Under the pieces are notes generated by a model that was given only the letters and a program-made list of their open reading frames with translations, did not search any database and was not told the origin of the DNA. A stretch of DNA of 64,000 nt from Pseudomonas entomophila (GTDB lineage Bacteria; Pseudomonadota; Gammaproteobacteria; Pseudomonadales; Pseudomonadaceae). The stretch is taken from contig NZ_CP070982.1 in the NCBI RefSeq assembly GCF_018417595.1, positions 769,501 through 833,500 of the forward strand. The letters are read 5' to 3'. Below are positions 25,507 to 35,664 of this stretch, one piece after another (within the stretch, counting starts at the first letter, position 1; every line of letters starts with the position of its first letter). A program made the position numbers and the translations under genes.

Positions 25507-26317
25507 TTAAAACAGTAATATATTGATAAATATAGTTAATTTCGGTTTGTATTTTGGTTTGGGATACCGATTGGAATACTGCGACATGTGTTTCAGCTTT
25601 ACAAATGACCAGTCTGGCTGCCCGCTGCCGGGCGCCCCTGGTTCAAGCGCGATCACTTAGCTAAGCGAATACGGAATAACAGGGTTCCTTTCACGATCTT
25701 ATCGAGCTATCCAGCATCATTAGAATAATGACCAGAAACAGCTTGTTGGAAAGGTTAGCGCAGTCACGCAGCTTACGTCGGTTGGCATTGACGAGATCTG
25801 TGTGTCAGTACGTGAATCAGCCACGGCTGCTGTTCCTAGGGGTTGCTCACCAGCCAGACATGCGCTCAGGCTTAGATTTTGAGGCTGCGCTGAACACGCA
25901 ATAGTATGTCAATTATGAGTACAGGTGCGATCTACACCGGACATGAAAATCCGCAAGAACGTGCTAGTGATGGCGAACGCGTCAGTAGTGACTGAGTGGA
26001 TTGTTTACCTGTTCATATGTCCAGTGTTGGCGTCGAAAGCTTAGCGGCTTAATGTGCGTGGCACACAGAGCGGCAGTCCAGCCTCTACGAAATCATGGTG
26101 ACTCACCTACGGTGTGAGAACAGCGCAAAAAATAGGGCCAATGTGCTGGCCCGACGAGGCCGAAGTAGATAAGGTGCGCCAGATTTCCGAAGGCAGAGCT
26201 ATCGCTTCGCTATAGATATCTGTTGACCCCAGTGAGGCGCTGGTACCCTGGACAGCTCCTGAGTACACGCGAGACGACGTCTGCTCACTTACCTTTTTTA
26301 CCCAGCTAGGATTGCCA
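25507..26317. other. Gene-free region at the left side of the island
   Basis: About 800 relatively AT-rich bases with no frame showing a plausible start, ribosome site and protein composition. It probably carries the hsd operon promoter in its last few hundred bases; I could not pin down boxes. No tRNA or CRISPR repeats are seen. Confidence 0.5.
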
Positions 26318-28792
26318 ATGGCTATCAAGAAATCCGACCTTTACTCCTCCTTGTGGGCCTCGTGCGACGAGCTGCGCGGTGGGATGGATGCCAGCCAATA
26401 CAAGGACTACGTCCTGTTCATGCTGTTCATCAAGTACATCTCCGACAAGTACGGCAATTCGGATGACTTCGCGCCACCGGTTAACATTCCGTTGGGAGCC
26501 AGCTTCAAAGACATGATCGCCCTCAAGGGCGATGCTGACATTGGCAACAAGATCAATACTCAGATCATCCAACCGCTGATTGATGCCAACACCCGGCTAG
26601 CCCGCAGCGATTTTCCTGACTTCAACGATCCGAATAAACTCGGAGAGGGGAAGGATATGGTGGAAAAGCTAACTAACCTGGTGGCGATTTTCCAGAAGCC
26701 CGAGCTGGACTTTTCGCAAAACCGTGCTGACAACGACGACATCCTTGGCGACGCATACGAATATCTGATGCGTCACTTCGCCACCGAAAGCGGCAAGAGT
26801 AAAGGACAGTTCTATACGCCTTCTGAGGTCAGCCGAGTCATCGCCCAAGTCATCGGCATAAGCCCGGCCAATGCGGTGGCGAAGACGAGTGTCTATGACC
26901 CGACATGTGGCTCAGGCTCCCTGTTGCTGAAAGTGGCTGACCAAGCGGGGAAGCACATTACGTTGGAAGGGCAGGAGATGGATGTAACCACTGCCGGCCT
27001 CGCCCGGATGAACATGATCCTGCATGACTTCCCGACCGCCAACATTCTGCAGGGCAACACGTTGTCCTCGCCCAAGTTCAAGGACGGTGAGCAGCTGCGT
27101 ACCTATGACTACGTAGTGGCAAACCCACCTTTCTCGGTCAAAAGCTGGAGCGTTGGATTGACCCCAGCTAATGATCCCTATCAGCGCTTTGCCTGGGGTG
27201 AGCCGCCGGCCAAGCAGGGCGACTATGCCTTTTTGCTGCACATCATTCGCTCGCTTAAAAGTACCGGCAAAGGCGCTTGCATCCTACCTCACGGCGTGCT
27301 TTTTCGTGGCAATGCCGAGGCAGTGATTCGTGAGCAACTGGTGCGCTCAGGTTACCTCAAAGCCATTATTGGCCTGCCGGCCAACCTGTTTTTCGGCACA
27401 GGCATTCCCGCTTGCATCCTGGTGCTGGACAAGGAAAACGCCAGTGCGCGCAAAGGCATTTTTATGATCGATGCGGCCAAGGGTTTTATTAAAGACGGAC
27501 CGAAGAATCGTCTGCGCGATCAAGATGTTCACAAGATAGTCGATACCTTCACCCGAATGGCAGATGTGTCGCGTTACGCGCGTATGGTTCCATTCGACGA
27601 AATCAGCGATCCGAAGAACGACTTCAACCTTAACCTGCCTCGCTATATCGATAGCACTGAGCGTGAGGACATTCAGGATATCGACGGCCATTTGCGGGGG
27701 GGCATTCCGGAGCGTGATATCGATGCGTTTGACAGCTTCTGGCAGGTGATGCCTGCATTGCGTGCAGCATTGTTCAAGGTGGCCAGTCACCCGGGTTATT
27801 TTGAGCTTGTCAGTCCTGAGGTGAAGCCGGTCATCTTCGGTCATCCGCAGTTCACGGCCTTCAAGGCTAGTGTGGATAAACTGTTCAATCACTGGCTGGC
27901 GGATAGCGTACCTCAGTTAAAAGGCTTTGCAGCCAACAGCCACCCTAAGGAACTTATTGCCACACTGTCCGAAGACCTGCTCAGTGCTTTCGCCGAAGCG
28001 CCTTTGCTTGACCATTACGACATCTATCAGCACTTGATGGACTACTGGGCGGAAGTTATGCAGGACGACTGCTATCTGATTAGTGCCGACGGCTGGAAGG
28101 CCGCTGCCAAAGCACGTGAAATCCACAAGGTAAAGGACAAGAACAGCAAGCTGACCTGGGCTGAGAAGCATGATTATTGCCAAGGTAAGCGCCGCTTTAA
28201 GTCGGACCTAATTCCGGTCGAGATTTTAATTGCCCGCTATTTCATGGCCGAACGTAGTGCTATTGAAGATTTTGAGGCCCGGCTTTCCAGCGTCGAGCAA
28301 AGCATGAATGAAATGCTTGAAGAGCACAGTGGTGAGGATGGCTCGCTGAGCGAAGTGGTCGAGGGTGAGGGTGACAAGCAAAAGGTCACTGCCAAAGCGA
28401 TTAAAGCGCGTCAACGCGAGATTGGCTTGGACGCGGATTATGAGGATGAGCTCAAGGTATTGCTCGAATATGAGTCATTGATCGATCAGCATAGCAATCT
28501 AAAGGCGAAGCTCAAAAAAGCAGAAGAAGAACTCGAGGACAAGATCCACGCGAAGTACTCGCTGCTTGGTGAGGACGAGATCAAAAGCCTAGTGGTGGAA
28601 GATAAATGGGTCGCGACCCTGGCTGCTGCCGTACAAGGCGAACTTGACCGAGTCTCTCAGACTATGACCGGACGCATCTGCGAGCTGAATGATCGCTACG
28701 CCACATCTCTGCCACAGCTCAGCGATGAAGTGGAAACCCTTGGTAATCGTGTGGCAGAACATTTGAAAAAAATGGGGGCGGCATGGCAGTGA
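26318..28792 (+). CDS. hsdM: Type I restriction-modification methyltransferase subunit
   Basis: 824 residues from ATG 26318 (AGG 7-8 bases upstream); a TTG two codons earlier is less likely. The N-terminal helical HsdM domain (SSLWASCDELRGGMDASQYK) is followed by the N6-adenine methylase core: SAM-binding motif DPTCGSGSLLL near residue 194 and catalytic NPPF at 269-272. It methylates adenine in the site chosen by HsdS and is also needed for restriction by HsdR. It is longer than the common 500-residue HsdM: the last 250 or so residues contain a charged coiled coil. The stop overlaps the hsdS start by 10 bases. Confidence 0.95.
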   Translation: MAIKKSDLYSSLWASCDELRGGMDASQYKDYVLFMLFIKYISDKYGNSDDFAPPVNIPLGASFKDMIALKGDADIGNKINTQIIQPLIDANTRLARSDFPDFNDPNKLGEGKDMVEKLTNLVAIFQKPELDFSQNRADNDDILGDAYEYLMRHFATESGKSKGQFYTPSEVSRVIAQVIGISPANAVAKTSVYDPTCGSGSLLLKVADQAGKHITLEGQEMDVTTAGLARMNMILHDFPTANILQGNTLSSPKFKDGEQLRTYDYVVANPPFSVKSWSVGLTPANDPYQRFAWGEPPAKQGDYAFLLHIIRSLKSTGKGACILPHGVLFRGNAEAVIREQLVRSGYLKAIIGLPANLFFGTGIPACILVLDKENASARKGIFMIDAAKGFIKDGPKNRLRDQDVHKIVDTFTRMADVSRYARMVPFDEISDPKNDFNLNLPRYIDSTEREDIQDIDGHLRGGIPERDIDAFDSFWQVMPALRAALFKVASHPGYFELVSPEVKPVIFGHPQFTAFKASVDKLFNHWLADSVPQLKGFAANSHPKELIATLSEDLLSAFAEAPLLDHYDIYQHLMDYWAEVMQDDCYLISADGWKAAAKAREIHKVKDKNSKLTWAEKHDYCQGKRRFKSDLIPVEILIARYFMAERSAIEDFEARLSSVEQSMNEMLEEHSGEDGSLSEVVEGEGDKQKVTAKAIKARQREIGLDADYEDELKVLLEYESLIDQHSNLKAKLKKAEEELEDKIHAKYSLLGEDEIKSLVVEDKWVATLAAAVQGELDRVSQTMTGRICELNDRYATSLPQLSDEVETLGNRVAEHLKKMGAAWQ

Positions 28793-30024
28793 AGCCGGGC
28801 TACAAGCTAACGCGGGTGGGCGTCATTCCAGAAGAATGGGGCGTGAAGCCGTTTGGAGCGCTTTTTTCTTTCCGAAATGGAGTGAACGCAGACAAAAGCG
28901 CCTACGGACAGGGAGTTCGGTTTATCAATGTACTGGAGCCCATAACGTATTCGCATATTCACGGTCCTGAAATCCAAGGCCAGGTTACGTTACCCGAGGC
29001 TGTTTCCATGTCCTACGAAGTTAGGCGTGGTGATGTTCTTTTCAATCGGACCTCCGAGACTCAAGAAGAGGTTGGCTTGGCTGCCACCTATCTAGGTTCC
29101 GAGCGAGTTGTTTTTGGAGGTTTTGTAATTCGTGGCCGGCCGATTGACGGGAATTTTGATCCTGTCTATTCAGGATATGCTCTTCGTGCACCGTGGATTC
29201 GCTCGCAGATTATCCCTATGGGCCAAGGCGCGATTCGCGCGAATATTGGTCAGTCGAATTTGAGTCTTGTAGTTGCTCCTGTTCCGCCACTTTCCGAACA
29301 GCGCGTAATCGCCACTGCGTTGAGCGATATTGATGCGCTGTTGGGGGCGCTGGAGAGGCTTATCGCTAAGAAGCGCAACCTCAAGCAGGCTACTATGCAA
29401 CAACTTTTCACCGGCGAAACCCGTCTACCGGGTTTCCATGGCGAGTGGGTGTTGAAGCGGTTAGGGGACCTCGCAGAAATGGGAAGTGGTGGCACTCCTA
29501 CTTCTTCTGTTCCTGCCTACTATGACGGGAATATTCCGTGGGTTTCTATCTCCGACATGACTCAAGGCGGGAAGTACATTAATTCTACTGACCGTAACCT
29601 CACCCGTTTAGGTTTTGCAAGCTGTGCGGCGCAGATGTTTCCGACTGGAACAGTGCTCTACGCGATGTATGCCTCGCTCGGAGAATGCAGCATTGCAGGG
29701 ATTCCGCTTTGTTCAAGCCAGGCGATTCTAGGCATTCGGCCTGGTGAAAGCTTGAATAATCAGTTTCTTTATTACTACCTCACGTCGCTGAAGCCTGTCG
29801 TCAAGTCGCTAGGGCAGCAGGGTACACAAGCGAATCTAAACAAAGGGATGGTTCAGGATTTTCGAATTTCTCTTCCATCGCTTCAAGAGCAAACCGCTAT
29901 CGCGACCATACTGACCGATATGGATGCCGAGCTAGCTTCGCTGGAGCAGCGCCTGGTCAAAACCCGTAACCTCAAGCAAGGTATGATGCAAGAACTGCTA
30001 ACGGGAAGAACCCGATTGCTATGA
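28783..30024 (+). CDS. hsdS: Type I restriction-modification specificity subunit
   Basis: 413 residues. Two target-recognition domains (about 15-175 and 225-365) are each followed by a conserved helical spacer: LSEQRVIATALSDIDALLGA... and LQEQTAIATILTDMDAELAS..., which are clear internal repeats ending in LFTGETRL and LLTGRTRLL. It determines the bipartite DNA target for HsdM and HsdR. The variable domains make the sequence specificity unpredictable from sight. The start overlaps hsdM; the stop overlaps a 42-codon ORF (ATGA). Confidence 0.95.
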   Translation: MAVKPGYKLTRVGVIPEEWGVKPFGALFSFRNGVNADKSAYGQGVRFINVLEPITYSHIHGPEIQGQVTLPEAVSMSYEVRRGDVLFNRTSETQEEVGLAATYLGSERVVFGGFVIRGRPIDGNFDPVYSGYALRAPWIRSQIIPMGQGAIRANIGQSNLSLVVAPVPPLSEQRVIATALSDIDALLGALERLIAKKRNLKQATMQQLFTGETRLPGFHGEWVLKRLGDLAEMGSGGTPTSSVPAYYDGNIPWVSISDMTQGGKYINSTDRNLTRLGFASCAAQMFPTGTVLYAMYASLGECSIAGIPLCSSQAILGIRPGESLNNQFLYYYLTSLKPVVKSLGQQGTQANLNKGMVQDFRISLPSLQEQTAIATILTDMDAELASLEQRLVKTRNLKQGMMQELLTGRTRLL

Positions 30025-30149
30025 CAAGCCTGAGCAAGGAAGCTATTCAATTGCGGCAGGCTACTGAGCAACGCGTCCCCTCTGTGCAAATGAATAACGT
30101 GTTGCTCGACAGCCTCGACAGCCTCGACAGCAAACACGAAACTGATTAA
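30021..30149 (+). CDS. 42-residue ORF coupled to hsdS
   Basis: The ATG at 30021 overlaps the hsdS stop (ATGA). The predicted peptide starts [17 protein letters not shown] and ends with a short repeat [10 protein letters not shown] followed by KHETD. Three tandem 9-bp units (CTCGACAGC) encode the repeat. It ends 19 bases before the chosen hsdR start. It may be a genuine small protein, or simply a translated leader that keeps ribosomes moving to hsdR. No family was recognised. Confidence 0.4.
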   Translation: MTSLSKEAIQLRQATEQRVPSVQMNNVLLDSLDSLDSKHETD

Positions 30150-30168
30150 ACCCTGCAGGATGCACCTG

Positions 30169-33100
30169 ATGAATCAACAACCTCGCTCCGAACGCCGCAC
30201 CCAGAATCGTGTTGTTGCCTTGTTTACAGACAAGTCACGGCCTGGTTGTCTTGATTACGACTATCTGGGTGAGTGGAGTAAGCGTGGGAAAAACCGCAAC
30301 ATTGAAGCCGATCTGCTGCAGGCGAACCTGAAGCACCGCGGCTACTCCGATGCTCAGATATCAGCAGCCTTGCAAAGGCTGATGGCTGCGGCCGATGCCA
30401 CTGGCATCACCCTGTATCAGGCCAACTTGCGTACCTACCAGTTGCTTCGTTACGGAGTACCCGTGCAGGTGGCAGTTGGTCAGGCACATGAGACGGTGCA
30501 TCTGGTTGATTGGGAGAAACCTGAACGTAATGACTTTGCAATTGCCGAGGAAGTAACCTTGCGTGGTGGCCATGAACGCCGCCCGGATTTGGTGATTTAT
30601 CTGAACGGTATCGCCATCGGCGTTATTGAGCTCAAGCGTAGCTCGGTAGAGGTGGCTGATGGTATTAACCAGCTGATCACCAATCAGGAAGAAATCTTCA
30701 ACAAGGGTTTTTTCAGTACCGTACAGTTGGTCTTCGCAGGCAGTGACTCCCAAGGCTTGCGTTATGGCACTGCTACAACCCGTGCCGAGTTCTTTGTCGA
30801 GTGGAAGGCGTCCTCCCTGAACGCTGGGCCTCAAGAGCAGAATACCCTGCGGGAGATGCCTGCTCGCTACCAAGTGCTACCGGCTACAGACGTGCCGCAG
30901 TCTGGCTATTTGCTGGATGACCCGCTGACGCAGATTTGCGAAAAGTCTCGTTTGCTCGATCTGATTCGCAACTTCATCATTTTCGATGCGGGCATCAAGA
31001 AAGTGCCACGCCCCCATCAATATGCCGCAGTTAAAGCCGCGCAGGAGAGGGTTCGACGTAAAGAGGGTGGGGTTATCTGGCATACCCAGGGCAGTGGCAA
31101 GAGCATTCTGATGGTACTGATCGCCAAGTGGTTGCTGGAGTATGATCCTGAGGCGCGCATCCTAGTCATCACGGATCGCGATGAGCTGGACAAGCAAATA
31201 TCCGGGGTGATGCGTAATGCCGGGGTGATTGGTAACGATTCGCCCTCGCCACGAATTACCTCACGCGCTGATCTCGTCCAGAAACTCTCTGCTCCCGCCC
31301 CCCGCCTGCTTTGTGCCTTGCTGCACAAGTTCGAGCCTGATTTGAGCGTACCGCCACCGCCCATGCATGGGCGCTTCTATGTATTCGTGGATGAATGTCA
31401 CCGTACCCAGGGCGGTAACATGAACAAGCAAATGAAGCAGTGGTTGGCCGATGCCCTGTTTATTGGCTTTAGTGGTACGCCGCTGCTGCGCAAGGACAAA
31501 CAGACTACCAGGGATGTATTCGGTACCTACATCCACACCTACAAATTCCACGAAGCCGTGGCAGACAAAGTAGTGCTGGACCTTAAGTACGAGGCGCGCG
31601 ATGTACCGCAACGGTTGACCTCGCAAAAGGCCATCGATGCCTGGTTCGAGCAGAAAACCAAAGCATTGAACAACTACCAGAAGTCGATCCTGCGCAAGCG
31701 CTGGGCAACCATGGAAGCGTTGATGAGCGCGGGTGAGCGCAAGCAGCGCATCATTGCCAGCATCATTGAGGATTTCAGTCTGAAGCCGCGGCTGAACAAC
31801 AATCGGGGTACCGCCATTCTGGTGGCAGCCAGCATCTACGATGCCTGTCATTACTTCCGTTTGTGTGAGACCACCTCGTTTGGCCCTTACTGCGGGATCA
31901 TCACGTCCTATGAGCCGAACCACAACGCAATTTCCCGCGAGCCGGCGCAAAGCGATGAGCGCTACAAGTTCGATACCTACACGCAGTACGTGCTGAAACC
32001 GGGCCAGACCACCACCGCTTATGAAGAAGAGACCAAGCGTCGCTTCATTGAAGAACCGGCCAACCTGAAGCTACTCATTGTGGTCAGTAAGCTGCTGACT
32101 GGCTTCGATGCACCTAGTTGCTCCTACATCTATCTAGATAATGAGCTGCGAGACCATAACCTATTCCAGGCCATTTGCCGTACCAACCGGCTCGATGGCG
32201 ATGACAAGGATTTTGGCTATATCGTCGACTTCAAAGAGCTGTTCGGTGACGTGCAAGATGCCATTTCGGTATACACCTCTGACGAGTTAGATGTCGACGT
32301 AGGCAGTGGGGGCAATAACAACGTTGAGCTGAAGAACTGGTTGGTCGAAGGTAAGAAGCAACTGGATGCTGCCCGTGAGGCACTGAGTTACTTGTGCGCC
32401 CCCGTGGCACCGCCGCGCGAGATTGAGCAGTTTATCCATTACTTCTGTGGTGCAGCCGCTAACGCTAATGGGCTGGATGAGACCGAAGCACTGCGGGTGT
32501 CCTTCTATAAGGCGGTGGCTTCATTTGTGCGCGCATTTGCCGACTTGGCGCAGAACCTCACCGAAGCCGGTTACTCGGCTGCTGAAGCGGGGAGGCTGCA
32601 GACTGAGGTACAGTTCTATGCAGACGTGCGTGAGGCGATCAAGAAACATTCCGGTGAAGAGTTGGATATTAAGCCATTCGAAGCGGACATGCGGCATCTG
32701 CTCAATACTTATATTCAGGCAGACCACGCCGGCCCGATGAGCACCGTCGAAAATTTCTCGCTCGTTGAACTGATCGTTCAGACTGGCGTCCATGATGCCA
32801 TCGCCAAAAAGCTCAACGCAAAAGGCCACCTCTCTAAGAGTGCAGTTGCCGAAGGTATTATCAACAACGTGCGCAAGACCATCATTCGAGAGCAATTGAC
32901 AGACCCGAAGTTCTACGAGGGTATGTCGAGGTTGCTTGAGGACCTGATCAAACAGAGCCGTGAAGATGCAGCTGCTTACGAGGAGTTTTTGTGCAAGGCC
33001 GAGGCGCTGGTCAAGCAGCTAGCACAGAAAGGAACAGGAAGCTCTCCGGCTGCACTGACCGGGCATCGGGAGGCCATCGTGTTGTTCAACAATCTGGACA

Positions 33101-33321
33101 GTATTGCAGCGACTACCTTCCGGTGCCCTATAGATGAAGAGGCAAAGGTGAAGCTGGCTTTGGATATTGATCTAGCCATGCGCGGATCGGCCCCTTCATC
33201 CTGGCGAGGAGACCCAGCACGGGAAGCGCAGGTTCTTAATGCGCTGTTCCCTCTGATGGAGCGCGACCGTGTGGCGACTTCGGCGATATTTGAGATCATC
33301 AAGAATCAACAGGCTTATTGA
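30169..33321 (+). CDS. hsdR: Type I restriction enzyme endonuclease/translocase subunit
   Basis: 1050 residues from ATG 30169, where AGG lies 9 bases upstream; the ATG at 30160 abuts its AGG and is unlikely. The N-terminal PD-(D/E)xK nuclease shows [11 protein letters not shown] with GVIELKRS (E154, K156). The SF2 translocase motor has Walker A HTQGSGKS (about 305), the DEAD-box [10 protein letters not shown] (about 408), and motif [18 protein letters not shown] helical C-terminal region for assembly with HsdM follows. It cuts unmodified DNA far from the site after ATP-driven translocation. All motifs are intact, so the system looks functional. Its stop overlaps the next start (TGATG). Confidence 0.95.
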   Translation: MNQQPRSERRTQNRVVALFTDKSRPGCLDYDYLGEWSKRGKNRNIEADLLQANLKHRGYSDAQISAALQRLMAAADATGITLYQANLRTYQLLRYGVPVQVAVGQAHETVHLVDWEKPERNDFAIAEEVTLRGGHERRPDLVIYLNGIAIGVIELKRSSVEVADGINQLITNQEEIFNKGFFSTVQLVFAGSDSQGLRYGTATTRAEFFVEWKASSLNAGPQEQNTLREMPARYQVLPATDVPQSGYLLDDPLTQICEKSRLLDLIRNFIIFDAGIKKVPRPHQYAAVKAAQERVRRKEGGVIWHTQGSGKSILMVLIAKWLLEYDPEARILVITDRDELDKQISGVMRNAGVIGNDSPSPRITSRADLVQKLSAPAPRLLCALLHKFEPDLSVPPPPMHGRFYVFVDECHRTQGGNMNKQMKQWLADALFIGFSGTPLLRKDKQTTRDVFGTYIHTYKFHEAVADKVVLDLKYEARDVPQRLTSQKAIDAWFEQKTKALNNYQKSILRKRWATMEALMSAGERKQRIIASIIEDFSLKPRLNNNRGTAILVAASIYDACHYFRLCETTSFGPYCGIITSYEPNHNAISREPAQSDERYKFDTYTQYVLKPGQTTTAYEEETKRRFIEEPANLKLLIVVSKLLTGFDAPSCSYIYLDNELRDHNLFQAICRTNRLDGDDKDFGYIVDFKELFGDVQDAISVYTSDELDVDVGSGGNNNVELKNWLVEGKKQLDAAREALSYLCAPVAPPREIEQFIHYFCGAAANANGLDETEALRVSFYKAVASFVRAFADLAQNLTEAGYSAAEAGRLQTEVQFYADVREAIKKHSGEELDIKPFEADMRHLLNTYIQADHAGPMSTVENFSLVELIVQTGVHDAIAKKLNAKGHLSKSAVAEGIINNVRKTIIREQLTDPKFYEGMSRLLEDLIKQSREDAAAYEEFLCKAEALVKQLAQKGTGSSPAALTGHREAIVLFNNLDSIAATTFRCPIDEEAKVKLALDIDLAMRGSAPSSWRGDPAREAQVLNALFPLMERDRVATSAIFEIIKNQQAY

Positions 33322-34037
33322 TGAGCGAGATTATTGAACTGGGTGATATTTTAATTTCGGTGACCAGGAAAGACATCAAAAATGTCCACCTGAGTGTGCA
33401 CCCGCCCGAAGGGCGGGTAACATTAGTTCTCCCTGCGAGTACACGGCTTGAAGTCGCTCGGGCATATGCTATTTCCAGACTGGGTTGGATTCGCGAGCAG
33501 CAAAGCAAACTGGAGGCGCAGGCGCGTGAAGCGCCGCGTCAGTTTGTGGAAAGAGAAAGTCACTATATTTGGGGGCGACGTTACCTGATGGTGGTTAACC
33601 ATCAAGACACCAAACCATCGGTGGTACTCGATCATAAACGCATTACACTAACTGTTCGCCCTGGCAGCGATGCACATAAGCGCGCCGATGTAATTCACGA
33701 ATGGCAGAAGCGACAACTACACTCTGTGGTGCCGGTGTTGATCAAGAAGTGGGAGTACCGGCTGAAAGTGAAGGTGGCGGGTTATTACCTGCAGCGGATG
33801 AAAACCAAGTGGGGTAGCTGTAATCATCTAGCAAGGCATATTCGACTAAATACCGAGTTGGTGAAGAAGCCAAAAGATCTGCTCGAATACGTGGTTGTTC
33901 ACGAGATGGTTCATCTGCTCGAGCCAACCCATAATGAACGCTTTATCTCTATCCTTGGAGAGCATTTTCCAACTTGGCGTGAGGCCCGTGCCGAGTTAAA
34001 TGAATTGCCGTTGGCGGCTGAGGTTTGGAAAGAATGA
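33321..34037 (+). CDS. YgjP-like (DUF45) metallopeptidase, RM-associated
   Basis: 238 residues from ATG 33321, which shares its A with the hsdR stop (TGATG). The YgjP/DUF45 zinc-peptidase signature is present: WGSCN (KMKTKWGSCNHLARHIRLN) and VVVHEMVHLLEPTHNERF with the HExxH at about 194-198 and a third His at 204. No signal peptide, so it is cytoplasmic. This family is repeatedly the last gene of type I restriction operons; its role there is not established (possibly turnover of HsdR or of damaged complexes). It is convergent with the gene at 34350. Confidence 0.88.
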   Translation: MSEIIELGDILISVTRKDIKNVHLSVHPPEGRVTLVLPASTRLEVARAYAISRLGWIREQQSKLEAQAREAPRQFVERESHYIWGRRYLMVVNHQDTKPSVVLDHKRITLTVRPGSDAHKRADVIHEWQKRQLHSVVPVLIKKWEYRLKVKVAGYYLQRMKTKWGSCNHLARHIRLNTELVKKPKDLLEYVVVHEMVHLLEPTHNERFISILGEHFPTWREARAELNELPLAAEVWKE

Positions 34038-34050
34038 GGCTGAGCTAGTT

Positions 34051-34350
34051 CTATTGTAATTTCGAATCTTTGGTTCGGCTAAGACTAGTCGAGTCTCTCC
34101 CTAGTCGCTTCCAGAGCAAAAGAGCTGTGAGTCGGTAGTAATATCGGGTGGAATCGGCACGACCTTTCAGGTGCTGAGTAAGAAACCAGCGTACATGCTT
34201 GAGCTTCCAAGTCCGGGGGTTGTCTCGTTGCCATCGCTGTTGGATGGCCACCTGCATGACTCGAGCTTGCCGTAGGTGGCGTTGCTGAGTAGCCTTCGAG
34301 CCAATTAGTACGCCGCTCAGGAGCAGCGCCATATCGAAGGGTTTGGTCAT
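34051..34350 (-). CDS. Small hypothetical protein of the integrase-like module
   Basis: 99 residues, basic (many Arg/Lys/Gln), no signal peptide. The start overlaps the stop of the upstream integrase-like gene (ATGA, 34347-34350). The composition (QRHLRQARVMQVAIQQRWQR, WKLKHVRWFLTQHLKG) suggests a helical nucleic-acid-binding accessory protein, and RYYYRLTALLLWKRLG ends it. No known family could be named. Confidence 0.6.
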   Translation of the reverse strand: MTKPFDMALLLSGVLIGSKATQQRHLRQARVMQVAIQQRWQRDNPRTWKLKHVRWFLTQHLKGRADSTRYYYRLTALLLWKRLGRDSTSLSRTKDSKLQ

Positions 34351-35327
34351 GTTCGACCGCCAATGTAGGTCGAGACCACATCGATCCGGTTATGTCCGAG
34401 CTCAAGGCTGATTTGCTGGCGTGCCTGTTGATCAAGGCCGCGGTCAATGCGATAGCAGTGACCACCATTGACTGGTGCAGCGTGGCCCGTGAGTTGCTCA
34501 TAACGCTCGCATGCGTAGGCTGCTCTTAGATCATGGAGCCCCTTCAGCCCGTGTTCATGCAGCGTTTCACGGGTGGGGAGCACGGTCTGTTGCAGGAATA
34601 CGGCGTAGCTTTCATCGCGGGCGAGCAAGTTGCGGCTTCGGGGCGGCGACGCATCACGCGCAAATTGGAGCGCAGCGTTAACTTGTTCAGTGGCGATGAT
34701 CCAACGTGGTGCAGATGTCCCTGAGCGGCCGCCTTTGGTACCGTCCTGAATATTGATGCGGCCTAGGTGCACTGCTTCGCGTTGCAGGCGTGGCAGATCC
34801 GCCAGGATCGCTTCACGCAGGCGCATACCCGTTGCGCGGGCCAGCATGACAATGGCCGCGACTCGCTCGTGTTGCTGCTTAACAAGCGTATGAAGCACTC
34901 GCTGTACTTGTTGATGGTCTTGGCCATCTGGTGCCTGAGTGCGTACGTTGGAGCGGTGTCGTCCCAGCGCCTGGCTCGGGCTGATGACTCTCACGTCCTG
35001 ATCACCGCGCAGCGCGGCGAGGGTTCGGTTAACGCTGCTCAGGCGGTTTTGCGCGGTGGCGATGCACAGTTCGCCTTGCTGGATCTGCTGGCGCAGGTAT
35101 GCGACGTAGTCCTCCAGCGTCTGTTGATCAATCTGGCGTGCATCGTTGTAACCGGGGCCGTCCTCCGATCGACACCAGCGCACGAAGGCTTGCCAGCGAT
35201 CTTTGTGTGCTTTGACGGTGGCGAAGTGGCCGCCCGCAAACAGATCTTCCAGTGCCTGCCGACCGGCGTAGCTCAGTTGGCGACCGTAGCCAAAGTTGCG
35301 ACCGTCACGCTGACCGACCAACGCCAT
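34347..35327 (-). CDS. Integrase-domain tyrosine recombinase-like protein
   Basis: 326 residues from ATG 35327 (AAGG 9 bases upstream). A SAM-like N-terminal core-binding domain (about 10-110) precedes the catalytic domain: Arg in ATGMRLREAILADL, HGLKGLHDLRAAYACERY (His-x-x-Arg), LGHNRIDVVSTYIGG (His and Tyr). All catalytic positions appear present, so it may be active. It resembles Integrase_1-type proteins of integrative elements rather than the P4 integrase at 39267. It overlaps its upstream small gene by 23 bases and its downstream gene by four, forming a compact operon. Confidence 0.75.
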   Translation of the reverse strand: MALVGQRDGRNFGYGRQLSYAGRQALEDLFAGGHFATVKAHKDRWQAFVRWCRSEDGPGYNDARQIDQQTLEDYVAYLRQQIQQGELCIATAQNRLSSVNRTLAALRGDQDVRVISPSQALGRHRSNVRTQAPDGQDHQQVQRVLHTLVKQQHERVAAIVMLARATGMRLREAILADLPRLQREAVHLGRINIQDGTKGGRSGTSAPRWIIATEQVNAALQFARDASPPRSRNLLARDESYAVFLQQTVLPTRETLHEHGLKGLHDLRAAYACERYEQLTGHAAPVNGGHCYRIDRGLDQQARQQISLELGHNRIDVVSTYIGGRT

Positions 35328-35664
35328 TGTCTTCACCTTGATCGTTGGTTTGTAGGTGCAGCAGCAGGGCTTTCCAGTGGGGGCCGATTCGGTCCAACTG
35401 TCCCCAGTGTGCTGGGCGGATGAGAAGGGCGTTTTTGCTGTGTTGCAGCAAAGCCCCTTCTTCTTGCAACTGCTCGATGAGCTGAGCGAGGTCGATTGAC
35501 TCCGATGTTGCACTGGCGACAGCGGCGACACTGGCGACAACCCCCGCCGTATCTGGACTGGTACGTGGCGACAACGTGGTGGCGGTGGTGGCGACACACT
35601 GTAATTCGGTCGGTGAGCGATGTTGCGCCTGGTAGCGGCGCACGGCCTCATTGAGGCGGAACAT
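35305..35664 (-). CDS. Small protein between DUF3987 gene and integrase-like gene
   Basis: 119 residues from ATG 35664 (GAGGTG upstream). The N-terminal part (MFRLNEAVRRYQAQ) is followed by a Thr/Ala/Val-rich stretch and a C-terminal helix-like region (ESIDLAQLIEQLQEEGALLQ, HWGQLDRIGPHWKALLL). The latter could be an interaction module. It overlaps the upstream DUF3987 gene by 17 bases and the downstream integrase-like gene by 23. No family recognised. Confidence 0.6.
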   Translation of the reverse strand: MFRLNEAVRRYQAQHRSPTELQCVATTATTLSPRTSPDTAGVVASVAAVASATSESIDLAQLIEQLQEEGALLQHSKNALLIRPAHWGQLDRIGPHWKALLLHLQTNDQGEDNGVGRSA

